Of a stretch of 64,000 nucleotides of DNA, positions 33,444 through 43,500 are shown piece by piece (the first letter of the stretch is position 1; each line of letters starts with the position of its first letter). A program made the position numbers and the translations under genes. The notes beneath the pieces are model-generated. The model did no database searches. It worked only from the letters and a program-made list of their open reading frames with translations, and was not told where the DNA came from. The DNA lies in NCBI RefSeq assembly GCF_014202995.1, contig NZ_JACHIA010000011.1, forward strand, positions 124,001-188,000, written 5' to 3'. The stretch comes from Longimicrobium terrae (lineage in GTDB: Bacteria > Gemmatimonadota > Gemmatimonadetes > Longimicrobiales > Longimicrobiaceae).

Positions 33444-35333
33444 ATGCTGAACACGGGCCTTGCCCTTTCCAATATTCCGGTCGCGCGGCGGCTGTGGCTG
33501 CTGGCCGGGCTCGGCGCCGCCGCCGCGCTCGCCGTGGGGCTGGTGGCGGGAACCGCGCTGCTGGACAGCCGCCGCCAGCTCGCCGAAACGCTCGTCGCCG
33601 AAGCCTCCATCGCCGCCTCGGTGGGCGAGGCCGAGCAGGCCGTCATCGGCTTCAAGAAGCAGGTGCAGGAGTGGAAGAACATCCTTCTGCGCGGCACCGA
33701 ATCGGGAAACTACGACAAGTACCTCGCCCAGTTCACCCACGAAGAGCAGGCCGTGCAGGCCCGGCTCGCCTCGCTCAGCGCCCGGCTTCGCGCTTCCGGC
33801 CACCCCGCGGACGCCGCCACCGCCGATTCGCTCGCCCGCCTGCACGCCTCGCTGGGTGACCGCTACCGGCGGGAACTGGACCGGTGGTACGATCCCGCCG
33901 ACGCGCTCAGCTACCGCGCCGTGGACCGCGCCGTGCGCGGCATCGACCGCGCGCCCACCGAGGCGATGGACGCCATGGCCGCCCGCGTGCAGGCGCTCGC
34001 AACTGACCAGCGCGCCACTTCGCGCCAGCACGCGGACACGGAATTCCGGCGCGCGCTGCTCTGGATCTCCCTTGTCCTGTCCATCGGACTGGCGATGGCG
34101 TTCGCGCTGGCGGCGGCGGTGGTGCGCGGCATCCGGCGTCCGCTGGAGCACGCGCTTTCCGCCGCGGAGCGCGTGGCCGGCGGCGACCTGCGCGGCCGCG
34201 TCGCCGTGGAGGGGCAGGACGAGGCCGCCCGCCTGGCCCGCGCCCTGGACACCATGCTTGCCGAACTGCGCGGCCTCGTGGGCCCCATCCAGTCCGCCAG
34301 TACCGCGCTGGCGATGACGACGGAGGAGATCGGCGCGGCCATGGCGGAAACCGAGTCGTCCGTTCACGGGCTGGACCTCGCCATCTCGCAGATCAGCCAA
34401 GCCGCGCAGCGCCAGGCCGAGGTGACGGACAACGTGGCCGTGGAGACGTCGGAGATCGCCCATTCCGCGGAGCGCATCACCGGCGGGGCGCGCGTGGTGG
34501 GCGACGCGGCCGAGGCGGCGGTGGCCACGGCCCAGCGCAGCGGCGCCAGCATCCGCGACGTGGCGCAGGAGGTGGCGCTGGCCGCCCGCGACGCCGCGCG
34601 CGGCACGGCCGAGGTGGAGGCCCTGGCGGCGTATTCCGAGCAGATCGACGGCTTCCGCTCCGCCATTGCCGCCATCGCCAGCCAGACCAACCTGCTGGCG
34701 CTGAACGCCGCCATCGAGGCCGCGCGGGCCGGCGAGCACGGGCGCGGATTCGCGGTCGTGGCGGATGAGGTGCGCCGCCTGGCCGCGCGCGCGGCGGAGT
34801 CCGCCGACGACACCAGCACCTGGGTGGTGCGCATGCGGACGGACATCGAGCGCAGCGTGGCGGCCATGCAGACCCGCGGCGAGCGCCTGGACCGCGCCGC
34901 CACCCGCGCGGACGGCGTGGGCGAGGCGCTGCAGGCGGTGTTCACCGCGCTGGACCGCACGCGCACGGAAATCGGCGGGCTGGCTGCGGAAGCGGAGGAG
35001 ATCCGCGCGCGCGTCGGGCGCGCCTCGGGGCTGGTGGAGGCCGTTTCCGCGCTGGCGCAGGAGAACGCCGCCGCCGCCGAGCAGATGAACGCGCACAGCG
35101 GCGAAGTCGCGGCAACCGTGCGGTCCATGGCGGGACGCGTATCGGGAACGGGCGCGGCGGCGGACGGGCGCGTATCGCTTCGCGCCATCGCCGCGCACAT
35201 CGGCGGGCTCACCGGCCGCTTTCGGCTGGAGGAAGATCAGCCTGCCCCTGCCATCGCCGAGCCCCCCGCCTCGTCCGCCGCGCCGCCGCCCAGCATGCGC
35301 GCCCCCCGGCGGTCCATCGCCCGCGCGGCGTGA
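33444..35333 (+). CDS. methyl-accepting chemotaxis protein
   Basis: A 629-residue transmembrane receptor. TM1 at about 18-37, a periplasmic four-helix-bundle-like sensor (about 40-190, with [14 protein letters not shown]), TM2 at about 197-217, HAMP (about 218-270) and a long cytoplasmic signalling coiled coil with the conserved hairpin tip [21 protein letters not shown] Pro/Ala-rich tail follows. The ATG at 33444 has AGGGGA upstream; earlier in-frame codons lack coding character. No che genes are adjacent. The promoter region holds repeats, including the 8-bp array. Confidence 0.93.
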   Translation: MLNTGLALSNIPVARRLWLLAGLGAAAALAVGLVAGTALLDSRRQLAETLVAEASIAASVGEAEQAVIGFKKQVQEWKNILLRGTESGNYDKYLAQFTHEEQAVQARLASLSARLRASGHPADAATADSLARLHASLGDRYRRELDRWYDPADALSYRAVDRAVRGIDRAPTEAMDAMAARVQALATDQRATSRQHADTEFRRALLWISLVLSIGLAMAFALAAAVVRGIRRPLEHALSAAERVAGGDLRGRVAVEGQDEAARLARALDTMLAELRGLVGPIQSASTALAMTTEEIGAAMAETESSVHGLDLAISQISQAAQRQAEVTDNVAVETSEIAHSAERITGGARVVGDAAEAAVATAQRSGASIRDVAQEVALAARDAARGTAEVEALAAYSEQIDGFRSAIAAIASQTNLLALNAAIEAARAGEHGRGFAVVADEVRRLAARAAESADDTSTWVVRMRTDIERSVAAMQTRGERLDRAATRADGVGEALQAVFTALDRTRTEIGGLAAEAEEIRARVGRASGLVEAVSALAQENAAAAEQMNAHSGEVAATVRSMAGRVSGTGAAADGRVSLRAIAAHIGGLTGRFRLEEDQPAPAIAEPPASSAAPPPSMRAPRRSIARAA

Positions 35334-35556
35334 TGATCTTCTTTCGATCCGCCCCCGCCCCCGCCGGCGCCCGCGTGGCCGGCGTCCTCTCTCCGTAGGC
35401 GTCCCCCGCACACTCCCTCCGCCGTCCGTCCCGCCCCCGCGGGACAGACGGGTCCGGCGCCGCCGCGCGTGCCTCCCCGGCATCGCGCGGCGGCTGCTTT
35501 CCATGCCCGGCACGGCTCGCGAGCCGCCTTGGCCCGCTTCCGCTTGTATCGCCGCC
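35334..35556. other. GC-rich intergenic stretch, nothing recognised
   Basis: C-rich sequence after the chemoreceptor stop with no open frame of coding character and no clear terminator; weak inverted GCCGGC stretches near 35360-35385 could serve to end transcription. Confidence 0.3.
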
Positions 35557-35764
35557 GCCCTGAAGGGCGTCATCCTGAGAGAGTGTGCGCCGCTCCTTCT
35601 TCGTACGCCGGATCGTGCGCGAGCGAAGGATCTACCATCCAACAAGCCAACCATGAGATACGCACGGCCGTTCTCACGGGATGGTAGATCCTTCGTCGGC
35701 GCCGAGATCCAGCTCGGCGGCTGCTCCGTCCGGCGCCTCCTCAGGATGACGCCTTTCAGGCGTA
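35557..35764. repeat. 208-bp imperfect inverted-repeat element
   Basis: Outer arms CGCCCTGAAGGGCGTCATCC (35557 on) and its near-complement ending at 35764, each continuing into CTGAG/CTCAG. Inner arms GCGAAGGATCTACCATCC (35623-35640) and GGATGGTAGATCCTTCG (35680-35696). The centre is unrelated. A degenerate copy lies at 18885-19035. It resembles the CATCCTGAG...GAAGGATCT repeats seen between genes in many GC-rich bacteria. It contains no gene and may be a non-autonomous mobile unit, which is inference. Confidence 0.75.
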
Positions 35765-35907
35765 AGTGCCGAGATGGCGGAGTCTTACGCTGTCGTGGGT
35801 CATCGCTCGGAATCCCGTGGAGAACGCGTCATCATCGCGGCGCGGCGCCCGTCATCCACAGAACCGGCAGGGTGACCGAATCGCCCGCATGCGGCGGAAA
35901 ACGAATT

Positions 35908-35941
35908 GAGCCCCGCGCGTCGAAAGGGACGCGCGGGGCTC
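35908..35941 (-). terminator. terminator of the minor-pilin operon
   Basis: A 14-bp stem GAGCCCCGCGCGTC with a 6-base loop, 23 bases beyond the last pilin stop (35964) on the minus strand. A following AATTCG and TTTT stretch is present on the minus strand. The space between 35765 and here holds nothing else. Confidence 0.65.
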
Positions 35942-35963
35942 GTTCATCATCCACAGGTCCGGA

Positions 35964-37709
35964 CTACTGCATGCGGCGGTAGAAGTCGGTCACCGAGAAG
36001 CCCGTGGGGTCCAGTTCGTAGAAGCTGCTGCGCGTAAAGTGCCCCGTCGTGGGATAGTACGGCGGCGGATCCGAGTACGCGCAGGGGTCGTACGTGTACC
36101 GCTTCAGGTATCCCGTGCCGCCCGACGTGCCCACCGCGCCGCGCGTCTTCTGGATGATGCCGCCCGTAAGGAACAGGCATCCGCGTCCAAAGAACGTGGT
36201 CTGGCAGAGCTCCGCGTTGGTGGGCGCGTCGTCGTAGTTCTGCACGGAGAACGACTTGAGCGTAAGCGCCACCCCGTTGATGAACTCGCTGGGCGTGCTG
36301 TCGAAGCTGCGCCACGTTTCGCTGGTGGCGTTGGTCAGCTTCTGCGGCGTGTTGATCATGTTGTCGACCACCACGATGTCCGAGCCGCTGAACAGCCCCA
36401 GGATGTTGCCGCACCCGGTGCCGCCCGCGTACGTCACGTCGTCGGCGATCAGGATCTTGTCCGTGGCGGCCAGCGTCACGCGCCCGCGGATCACGCCGCT
36501 GATGGCCACCTTGCCCGTGACGTGAATCACGCCCTTGAAGTTGGGATTGTACGTGCGGCTCAGCGGGAACAGATAGTCCCTGTCGTCGCGGATCGCCAGC
36601 GCGGCCGGCATGGCGCCGCTCCACGCAAACCCGCGCGGCAGCCACTCGCCCCGGCCCGGAATGGTGGCGACGAAGTCGTTGGCCAGGGAGTCGGAGCCGC
36701 CCAGGTAGCAGCGGGCGCTGGCGTCGCGCAGCCGGTCGCGGCGCTGGGTGGCGTTCATGCCCGTGAGCTTGGACGTGGGGGTGAACACCCCGCCCACGTA
36801 CGAGCCGCAGTTTTCCGAGTTTTCCCACGCGATGCCGTTGCGCACCGCCATCAGGTAGTCGGTGGGGCCGGAGCTGCGGAACACGCGGAAGAAGCCTTCC
36901 GATTCACCGTCGATCTGCGAGTTGCCGTCCAGGTCAATGCCGATGAACTCGATGCGCAGCCGGCTTTCATAGTCGTTGCCGCCGTTGGGCGTCACGAAGG
37001 CCGTGCCGCCCGCCGTGGCGTAGGTCCGCAGCTTGTCCAGGTCCGCCAGCGAGGGCAGGGGAATGCGCGCCGCGCGCTCCGTGTACCCTTCGCTGAAGCG
37101 CCCGTACTGGCGGTCCTTGATCACCCCCGACGTGGTCACCGAGCCCGGCCCGCGAAAGGTGGCGCCGGAGCTGTAGATGGTGATGTCGTCATTGCTGTGC
37201 ACCGGGCCGCTCAGCACGTCGCCGCCACCGAACGCGATGCCGTCGGGCTCCACGTCGGTGAAGTAGGCGAACTTGGCGAAGCTTTCCTGCGCCAGGTCCG
37301 CCCGGCGCACCACCCGGGTGTTGCCGGATTCCACCACCGAGATGATGCTGCCGAACACGCCGTACTGCCCGGAGGTCTGGCCGATGGGGCCGGCGTACAC
37401 CCACCGCTTCACCCCCGGAATGGCCGTGCCCGCGGCGTCGGTCGGCACCACCCCGTTCTCCAGGGTGGCGTAGCCGGTGGCGGGGTACAGGGTGGCGTCG
37501 GCGTTCAGCCGCGCGCGGGCGACCTCCACCCCGGCGTCGGCCAGCGACTCCATGTCGGCGCGGCGGGCCTCGTAGGCGTTGATGAGCGACGCGTTGCCCA
37601 CCACCGTCACCGCGCCCGCGGCCAGAATGCCCACCGCCAGCACCACCATCAGCACCAGCAGCAGGGCATATCCGTCCCGGCCGTGCGCCGGGTTCTCTAT
37701 TCTCTTCAT
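35964..37709 (-). CDS. PilX-like type IV pilus assembly protein
   Basis: A 581-residue protein. MKRIENPAHGRDGYALLLVL then an N-terminal hydrophobic helix (about 14-36) resembles the PilX N-terminal segment; unlike true prepilins the site is DGYALL rather than GFTLLE. The long exported remainder has repeated beta-rich segments (VLSGPVHSNDDITIYSSG, NFKGVIHVTGKVAISGVIRG) and several cysteines near the C-terminus (CGN, CQTTFFGRGC). It is the last gene of a four-gene minor pilin operon, 17 bases after the PilW-like gene. It probably takes part in pilus initiation or adhesion. Confidence 0.75.
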   Translation of the reverse strand: MKRIENPAHGRDGYALLLVLMVVLAVGILAAGAVTVVGNASLINAYEARRADMESLADAGVEVARARLNADATLYPATGYATLENGVVPTDAAGTAIPGVKRWVYAGPIGQTSGQYGVFGSIISVVESGNTRVVRRADLAQESFAKFAYFTDVEPDGIAFGGGDVLSGPVHSNDDITIYSSGATFRGPGSVTTSGVIKDRQYGRFSEGYTERAARIPLPSLADLDKLRTYATAGGTAFVTPNGGNDYESRLRIEFIGIDLDGNSQIDGESEGFFRVFRSSGPTDYLMAVRNGIAWENSENCGSYVGGVFTPTSKLTGMNATQRRDRLRDASARCYLGGSDSLANDFVATIPGRGEWLPRGFAWSGAMPAALAIRDDRDYLFPLSRTYNPNFKGVIHVTGKVAISGVIRGRVTLAATDKILIADDVTYAGGTGCGNILGLFSGSDIVVVDNMINTPQKLTNATSETWRSFDSTPSEFINGVALTLKSFSVQNYDDAPTNAELCQTTFFGRGCLFLTGGIIQKTRGAVGTSGGTGYLKRYTYDPCAYSDPPPYYPTTGHFTRSSFYELDPTGFSVTDFYRRMQ

Positions 37710-37726
37710 CGGCCTGAAAGTCCGGG

Positions 37727-38896
37727 TCAGGGTACGGGTGCGGGAATGGGGACGGACGCCGAAAACGACTGCGACGAGCGCGCCGGCGTGCAGTCCTGCG
37801 CGGCCACGGCGTACTGGTATGCGGTTCCGGGCTCCACCGCCTGGTCCACGTAGGTGTACGAGCCGCCGCCCGCCGGAATGCTCACGAAGGGGTCGCCCAG
37901 CGGCAAACTGCCCGCGCGCCGCCACACCACGTAACGCAGCACGTCGGCCTCGCCGGAGTTTTCGTCCACGGAGGCCGACCAGGCCAGCCGGACGGCCTTG
38001 GTGCCGTCGGGGAGGGAAACCAGCGAGGCGCCCAGCGCCACGCCCTGGGGCGCGTCGCCGCACACGTTGCGCACCGAGATGCCCGCGTTGGGCATGCGGA
38101 TGGTGCGGTCCACCGTGCGCACGGGGTCGGCCGGGCCCGCCGTACCGCTGGTGACGGCAAAGCGCACCCGCACCGCGCGGATGCTGTCCACCTTGGCCGC
38201 GGCGCCCGCGTCCTGGCCGCCGCCGTGCAGGGCGGCGGAGTGCCGGTAGGGGCCGCTTCCCAGCGTCACCATGCGGGTGGCGGCGTCGGACGGCACTTCC
38301 ACCGCCATGTACTCCAGGAACTGCTGCCCCGCCGACTTCAGCAGGTTGCGCGCGACCACCGCCGGCGTTGTGCCGTTCACCTGCCGGTACAGCACGAAGT
38401 CGTCGGTGCGCGTGGTGGTGGGGTCCGGCTGAAAGAAGAAGGAGATGGTTTCCGCCGGGCTGTTGCTGGCGCCGTCGTTGTAGTTGCCATCCGGGTACCC
38501 GGTGGACGTCATGGGAATGGTGAAGCGGGTGGTGAGCGTCGCCGCCTCCACCTGTCCCGCCGGCGCCGACGGGTCCACGTACACCGCGTTCAGGTCTGTT
38601 GACAGGTTGCTGGCGTAATTTGCGTTGAACGCAATCACGTCGGGGCCGGCGTACACCAGCGACGGCTGGCTCGCCAGCACCCCGATCCCCATGGTGCGCA
38701 CGTCCTTTTCCATCGTGTTGATGGCAAAGCGGGCGTTCTGCATGGTGCCCATGGCCGCCACGCCGCTGCTGAACGAGCGGCCCTGCCGGGCAAAGAACGA
38801 CAGCGCGATCTGCATGATGATGGCGCCCACCACCAGGGCCACCAGCAGTTCCAGCAGCGTGACGCCCGCGCGGGAGCGGATGCGGTTGGTGATCAT
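37727..38896 (-). CDS. PilW-like prepilin with C-terminal fibronectin-III-like domain
   Basis: A 389-residue protein. The prepilin signal SRAGVTLLELLVALVVGAII (cleavage after Gly11, Glu at +5 of mature protein) marks processing by prepilin peptidase. The middle part is a beta-rich PilW region. Residues about 300-389 (VRLAWSASVDENSGEADVLRYVVWRR ... YTYVDQAVEPGTAYQYAVAA) have a fibronectin type III pattern, an unusual addition for PilW and possibly a binding module. The ATG overlaps the PilV-like stop (ATGA). Confidence 0.82.
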   Translation of the reverse strand: MITNRIRSRAGVTLLELLVALVVGAIIMQIALSFFARQGRSFSSGVAAMGTMQNARFAINTMEKDVRTMGIGVLASQPSLVYAGPDVIAFNANYASNLSTDLNAVYVDPSAPAGQVEAATLTTRFTIPMTSTGYPDGNYNDGASNSPAETISFFFQPDPTTTRTDDFVLYRQVNGTTPAVVARNLLKSAGQQFLEYMAVEVPSDAATRMVTLGSGPYRHSAALHGGGQDAGAAAKVDSIRAVRVRFAVTSGTAGPADPVRTVDRTIRMPNAGISVRNVCGDAPQGVALGASLVSLPDGTKAVRLAWSASVDENSGEADVLRYVVWRRAGSLPLGDPFVSIPAGGGSYTYVDQAVEPGTAYQYAVAAQDCTPARSSQSFSASVPIPAPVP

Positions 38897-39300
38897 GGGC
38901 TGGCCACCGTAATGGTTCGCGACACCGCGCGCGGCAGCCGGGGCGAGCTTACCGTGACGGTGACGGTGAGGTAGGAATTCCCCCCCGTGAGCGCGCTGGT
39001 GCGGAACAGCGTGGTGCGCGTGTAGCGGGGTGCGTTGGCGATGGTGGACTCGGTGCCCGAGTAGCGGGCCGCCAGCGTGGCGTACGCCGGGTCCGCCTGA
39101 ATCAGGTGAATGCGGTCCAGCGCCAGCTGGCTGGCGCGCAGGCGGGCTTCCTGAAAGCCCACCCGCCGCACCATGCGGTCGGTGATGGTGGCCTGCGCCC
39201 CCATGATCACGAATCCAAGAATCACCAGCGCCACCATTACCTCCAGCAGCGTAAAGCCGCCGCGGCGCGCGTCCGGTGCGGGTGCCGTGTGCGTGCGCAT
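38893..39300 (-). CDS. PilV-like minor prepilin
   Basis: A 135-residue protein with prepilin motif RRGGFTLLEVMVALVILGFV (about 12-31), cleaved after the Gly before Phe. The soluble part is short, with an alpha linker and a beta region. The stop overlaps the PilW-like start, and its ATG overlaps the FimT/GspH-like stop (TGATG), so translation is coupled across the operon. PilV-type minor pilins form part of the pilus priming complex. Confidence 0.85.
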   Translation of the reverse strand: MRTHTAPAPDARRGGFTLLEVMVALVILGFVIMGAQATITDRMVRRVGFQEARLRASQLALDRIHLIQADPAYATLAARYSGTESTIANAPRYTRTTLFRTSALTGGNSYLTVTVTVSSPRLPRAVSRTITVASP

Positions 39301-39908
39301 CAGAACTTTCTCTGCCAGGTGGGAGCCACGTACTTCCAGACGGCGGTGCGGCCGGTGGCGCGGTCCACGATCACCGCGCGTGACGGGCGCTGGGCGGCCA
39401 CCCCCACCGTGGAGGTGAGGTACGCGCCGCCTTCTTCGCTGGCGCTGCCGCCGCGGTTGAAGGTGACCGCGGGAAGGCCGCCCTGCCGCGCGGTGAACGA
39501 GACGTTGGCGGTGCCCAGCTGCGTGAGCACCGCGGCGCCGCCCCGTCCGTAGGTCATGTTGCGGCCCAGCGGCTCGCTGGTCACCTGCTCGCCGGCGTCG
39601 ATGGTGCCGTTGTTGTTGGGGTCCATGTGCACCCGCACCAGCCCCTGCGTGGCGTCAAAGGCGACGACCACGTTGTGCTGGCGGACGACGGCGGCGCGCT
39701 GGGCGGCCATCAGCGTGGAGGCCACGGACTGCACGGCCGCCTCGGTGCGCGAAGGAGACAGGTTGACGCGGGGCGCGCCGATGCTGAGCGCGATTCCGAT
39801 GATGGTGAGGACCACCAGCACCTCCGCCATGGAGACGCCGGCCCGGCCCAGCGGGGCGCGTGCGCGCGGGGGGGGCGCGATCGCGACGGGGGGATGTTCA
39901 GGAGGCAT
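39300..39908 (-). CDS. GspH/FimT-family minor prepilin
   Basis: A 202-residue protein, first in the minor pilin operon. A Pro/Arg-rich leader of about 24 residues precedes the prepilin motif RAGVSMAEVLVVLTIIGIAL, in which Ser-Met replaces the usual Phe-Thr but Glu at +5 is kept. The downstream region matches GspH/FimT: SRTEAAVQSVASTLMAAQRAAVVRQHNV, VRVHMDPNNNGTIDAGE and VTFNRGGSA. ATG 39908 is preferred over the longer frame from 40076, which would run through the likely promoter. Confidence 0.82.
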   Translation of the reverse strand: MPPEHPPVAIAPPPRARAPLGRAGVSMAEVLVVLTIIGIALSIGAPRVNLSPSRTEAAVQSVASTLMAAQRAAVVRQHNVVVAFDATQGLVRVHMDPNNNGTIDAGEQVTSEPLGRNMTYGRGGAAVLTQLGTANVSFTARQGGLPAVTFNRGGSASEEGGAYLTSTVGVAAQRPSRAVIVDRATGRTAVWKYVAPTWQRKF

Positions 39909-40047
39909 GGTGCACCGGGCCGGTGAGGCGCTCGCCGTGCGGATGCCGCGCGCCCCGTCCGCGAGGGCGGAGGAGCGTTCGGATGGATGTGACGCCGGGG
40001 TACGCCCGGTCGTCAGCCGTAGTTTCTGCATCTGTCCGTGTACGAAG

Positions 40048-40076
40048 AGAGTACAAGGATGCAGCGGGTCTGGCAA
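40048..40076 (-). promoter_or_regulatory. sigma70-like promoter of the minor-pilin operon
   Basis: Minus strand TTGCCA (40076-40071), a 17-base spacer and TACTCT (40053-40048). It lies 140 bases before the first pilin ATG. The remaining divergent space to 40539 holds no further recognisable signal, though the VIT/VWA gene must have a promoter there. Confidence 0.45.
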
Positions 40077-40539
40077 GTGCCAAACTGCTGCATTACCCCT
40101 CGTTTGCCGTCGTTAATCGCGCACAGCATGCGCCATCCCGTTGTGCCGGAACACTCTGCGCCTTCTTCTCCGTTGCGCGCGAAAGCGCGTCAACGCAAGC
40201 GGGTGCACGGGGTTCCGGGCGCGGACCACCCGGTCCGGGAGCGTCGTGCCGCGGACGTCCCGCCCGCGTTCCCGGCCGCCCTCGCCCGCACTCCCCGCAT
40301 CCCGGCTGCGAACGGTTTTCCTGCGCGTCCGGGTGAATACATTCTCACGTTGCAGAATATCAATTCCTGTGCTACGTGAGTACGCCACAGTTTCCGCGGG
40401 CGGGCACTCCCGCGCCCATGGCAGAATGCAGGGAGCCGGGGCGTTTTGCATGCGCCTGCACTGGACGCGGCCGCGTCCCGAACGTACGATCCTGAACGCC
40501 CTCCGCTGGCCGGTTCCACCCCATCTCCCCGGGCTTCCC

Positions 40540-43500
40540 GTGACCTTTCGCCGATCCACCCGCACCGCGCTCGTCGTGGCGGCGCTTGCCGCGCTCCCCG
40601 CGGCGGCGCTCGCCCGCCGCACTGATCCGGCATCCGCCGCGCCTTTCCAGGCACAGCCCGCCTCGGCGAGGGCGGGGGTGGACCGGCCGCCGCGCGCGGA
40701 GCGGGACACGGTGCCGGTTCCCGCGCCGTTCGCCCTTTCCGACCCGGACGGGCAGGACCTGACGCTGGAGCGCATGGACGTGCGCACGGCCGTCCAGGGA
40801 ATGCTGGCGCTGACGGAAATCGAGATGCGCTTTCGCAACCCCCGGCCGCGGCGGATGGAGGGGCGGTTCAGCGCCATCCTTCCGGAAGGCGCCACGGTCA
40901 GCCGGTGGGCCAAGGAGGTGGACGGGCGCTTGATGGAGGGCGAGGTGGTGGAGCGGCTGCGCGCGCACCAGGTGTACGACCAGATCCTGCACGAGATGCG
41001 CGATCCGGCCATGCTGGACCAGGAAGCGGGCAACCGCTTCAGCGCGCGCGTGTTCCCCATCGAGGCGAACGCCACCGTGCGGGTGGTGCTGGCGTACAGC
41101 ACCCTGCTGCGCCAGGTGGACGGGGAGCGCGCGTGGAGCCTTCCGCTGCGCGGGCTGCCGCGGGTGGGCGTATTCACCTTTCACGGCAGCTTCCGCCCGC
41201 TCCCCGGCGAGGCGCCGCGGCAGGACCTGTTCGTCCGCACCGCCGGGCCCGGCCGCGTGGGCGATGCGGACGGCGCGCGCATCATCGACCGCTCCGACGA
41301 GGCGTTCATTCCCACCGAGGACCTGCACGTGGCGTGGCGTCCGGCCCCGGAAGCGGCGGGCGCGCGGGTGCTGGCGGCGGACGGCTTCTACGTGGCGGCG
41401 TTCCGCCCCTCGGTCCCCCGCGCGGTGCGCACGGCCGGCGGAAACTGGGTGTTCTATCTGGACACCAGCGCCTCCGGGGCGGATGGCGCGGAGCACCGCG
41501 TCCGCGCGCTGGAGGCGCTGCTGGCTTCGCTTCCCGCGGGGGACGCGGTGGAGGTGCGCGCCTTCGACCACCGGGTGACGCGGGTGGCGGCCGGCCGGGC
41601 GGGGGAGATGGCGCGCCGCGTGGGCGCCCTGCTGCGCGAGCGGCGCTACCTGGGCGGAACGGACCTGGGCGCGGTGCTGCACGACGCGGCGCAGGTGGCG
41701 CGCGCCAACCCGGCCGCCACCGTGGTGATCCAGACGGACGGCGTGGCGACGCTCGGGCGGGTGGATCCGGCGCTCCTGCGCGCGGCGGCGGATTCCATCC
41801 CCGCGAGGGCGGCGGTGCACGCGCTGGTGCTGGGCGCGCGGCAGGACGGCGCCACGCTGCGGATGATCACCGGCGGCCGCGGCCGGGTGGTGTCCATTCC
41901 CTTTTCCGACTCGCTGGAGGTGCGCGCGCGTGACGCGGCCCGGCGGCTGGCGCTGGCGCCCGGGGCGGCGTTCACCGTGAGCGACCCCGGGAGCGAGTGG
42001 GTGTACGCGGCGGGCGCGGACGACGTGCAGCCGGGGGACGAGGTGCTGGTCGTCGGCCGGCTCAAGGCGGGGGCGCGCCCCTCGCCGCGGCTGGCGGGGC
42101 GCACGGGGCAGGTGCTGCCGGGCGACGCGGAGCGGATGGAGGCGGGCACCTTCGCGCCGCTGCTGCGGCGCGAGGCGTACCGCGCCCACCTTCAGGAGCT
42201 GAACGAGCGCGCCTCGCGTACGACGGACGACAGCACCCGCGCCGCGCTGGCCCGGGAAGAGGTGCGGATTTCGGTGGAGCACCGCGTGCTGTCGCCGCGA
42301 ACGACGCTTCTGGTGCTGGAGACGGAGCGCGACTATGACCGCTTCGGGCTGGACCGCCGCTCGCTTTCCGACATCCTGGCCGTAGGGCCGACGGGGATCA
42401 CTCGGGTGGACCGGCAGCGCCTGCCGCGCGTCGCGGAAGGCAAGGCCGCCGCGGATTCGGCGGAGGACGTGACGCAGGCGGAAGATGGGGATGAGTCCGC
42501 GGGCAGTGCGCCGGCGGCGGGCGCGCCGGCGCCGGTGGCGCGCCGCGCGAGGCTGAATGAGGTCGTGGTTACCGGCGCGCCGTCCGTCGACGCGCCGGCC
42601 GAGCGGGAGGAAGGCTATGCGGCGGGCGGTCCGCCGTCCGCGCCCCCTCCTCCTCCTCCTCCCCCGCCGCCTCCTCCCCCGCCTCCGGCCGTGGTGCCGC
42701 CTCCTTCGCCGGCTTCCGTTTCGCAACCCCGCGCCCCGATCGCGGCGAGTGCCGGGAACGGTGCCGCCGCGCCCGCGCGCAAGGCTCCGGAGTGGACGCG
42801 GCCGTTCATCGCCTCCCCCGCGCGGGTGGACAGCCTGCGCACGCAGCTTCGCGCCACCCCGCGCGACCGCGAACTTCGCAACCAGCTGGCGGAGGCGCTG
42901 TGGGCCCGCGCGGAGTGGGCGTCGCTGCGGGAACTGGCGCTGGACTGGCAGCCGTACGATCCCGAAAATCCGCAGGTGTACGAGGCGCTGGGCGAGGCCG
43001 CGCTGAACCTGAACCGGCGCGACGAGGCGGAGCGCGCGCTGGGCTCGCTGGTGGAGGTGGCGGATGGCAAGCCGGAACTGCTGCAGCGCGCCGGGCTGCT
43101 GCTCCTGCGGGTGAATGCCGCCCGCCTGGCCGAGACGCCGCTGCGGCGCGCGCTGGAGCAGCGCCCGGACCGGGTGAACGGCTACCGCCACCTGGCCCTC
43201 ATGCTATGGCAGGACGGGCGCGAGGAAGAGGCCGCGCGTGTCCTGCAGGATGCCACCCGCCGCACTTTTCCGGACTGGTACCGTGACGCCCAGCGCGTGG
43301 TGCACGAGGAACTGGGCTACGTGCTGCGCGCGTGGATGGCCAGGGAACCGCGCCGCGCGGCGGAAATCCGGGGCGAGGCGGCGGAGTACGGGGTAGACCT
43401 GGGCCGGCGCGATGCCCTGCGCGTGACGCTGGCGTGGGAGGCGGACGCCAACGACGTGGACCTGCACGTGGTGGATCCGGCGGGCGAGGAGGTGTACTAC

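Noticed and set aside
40372-43191. 939-residue open frame antisense to the VIT/VWA gene
   Set aside because: Shadow frame; Arg/His-rich without domains, while the plus strand carries VIT, VWA and TPR motifs.
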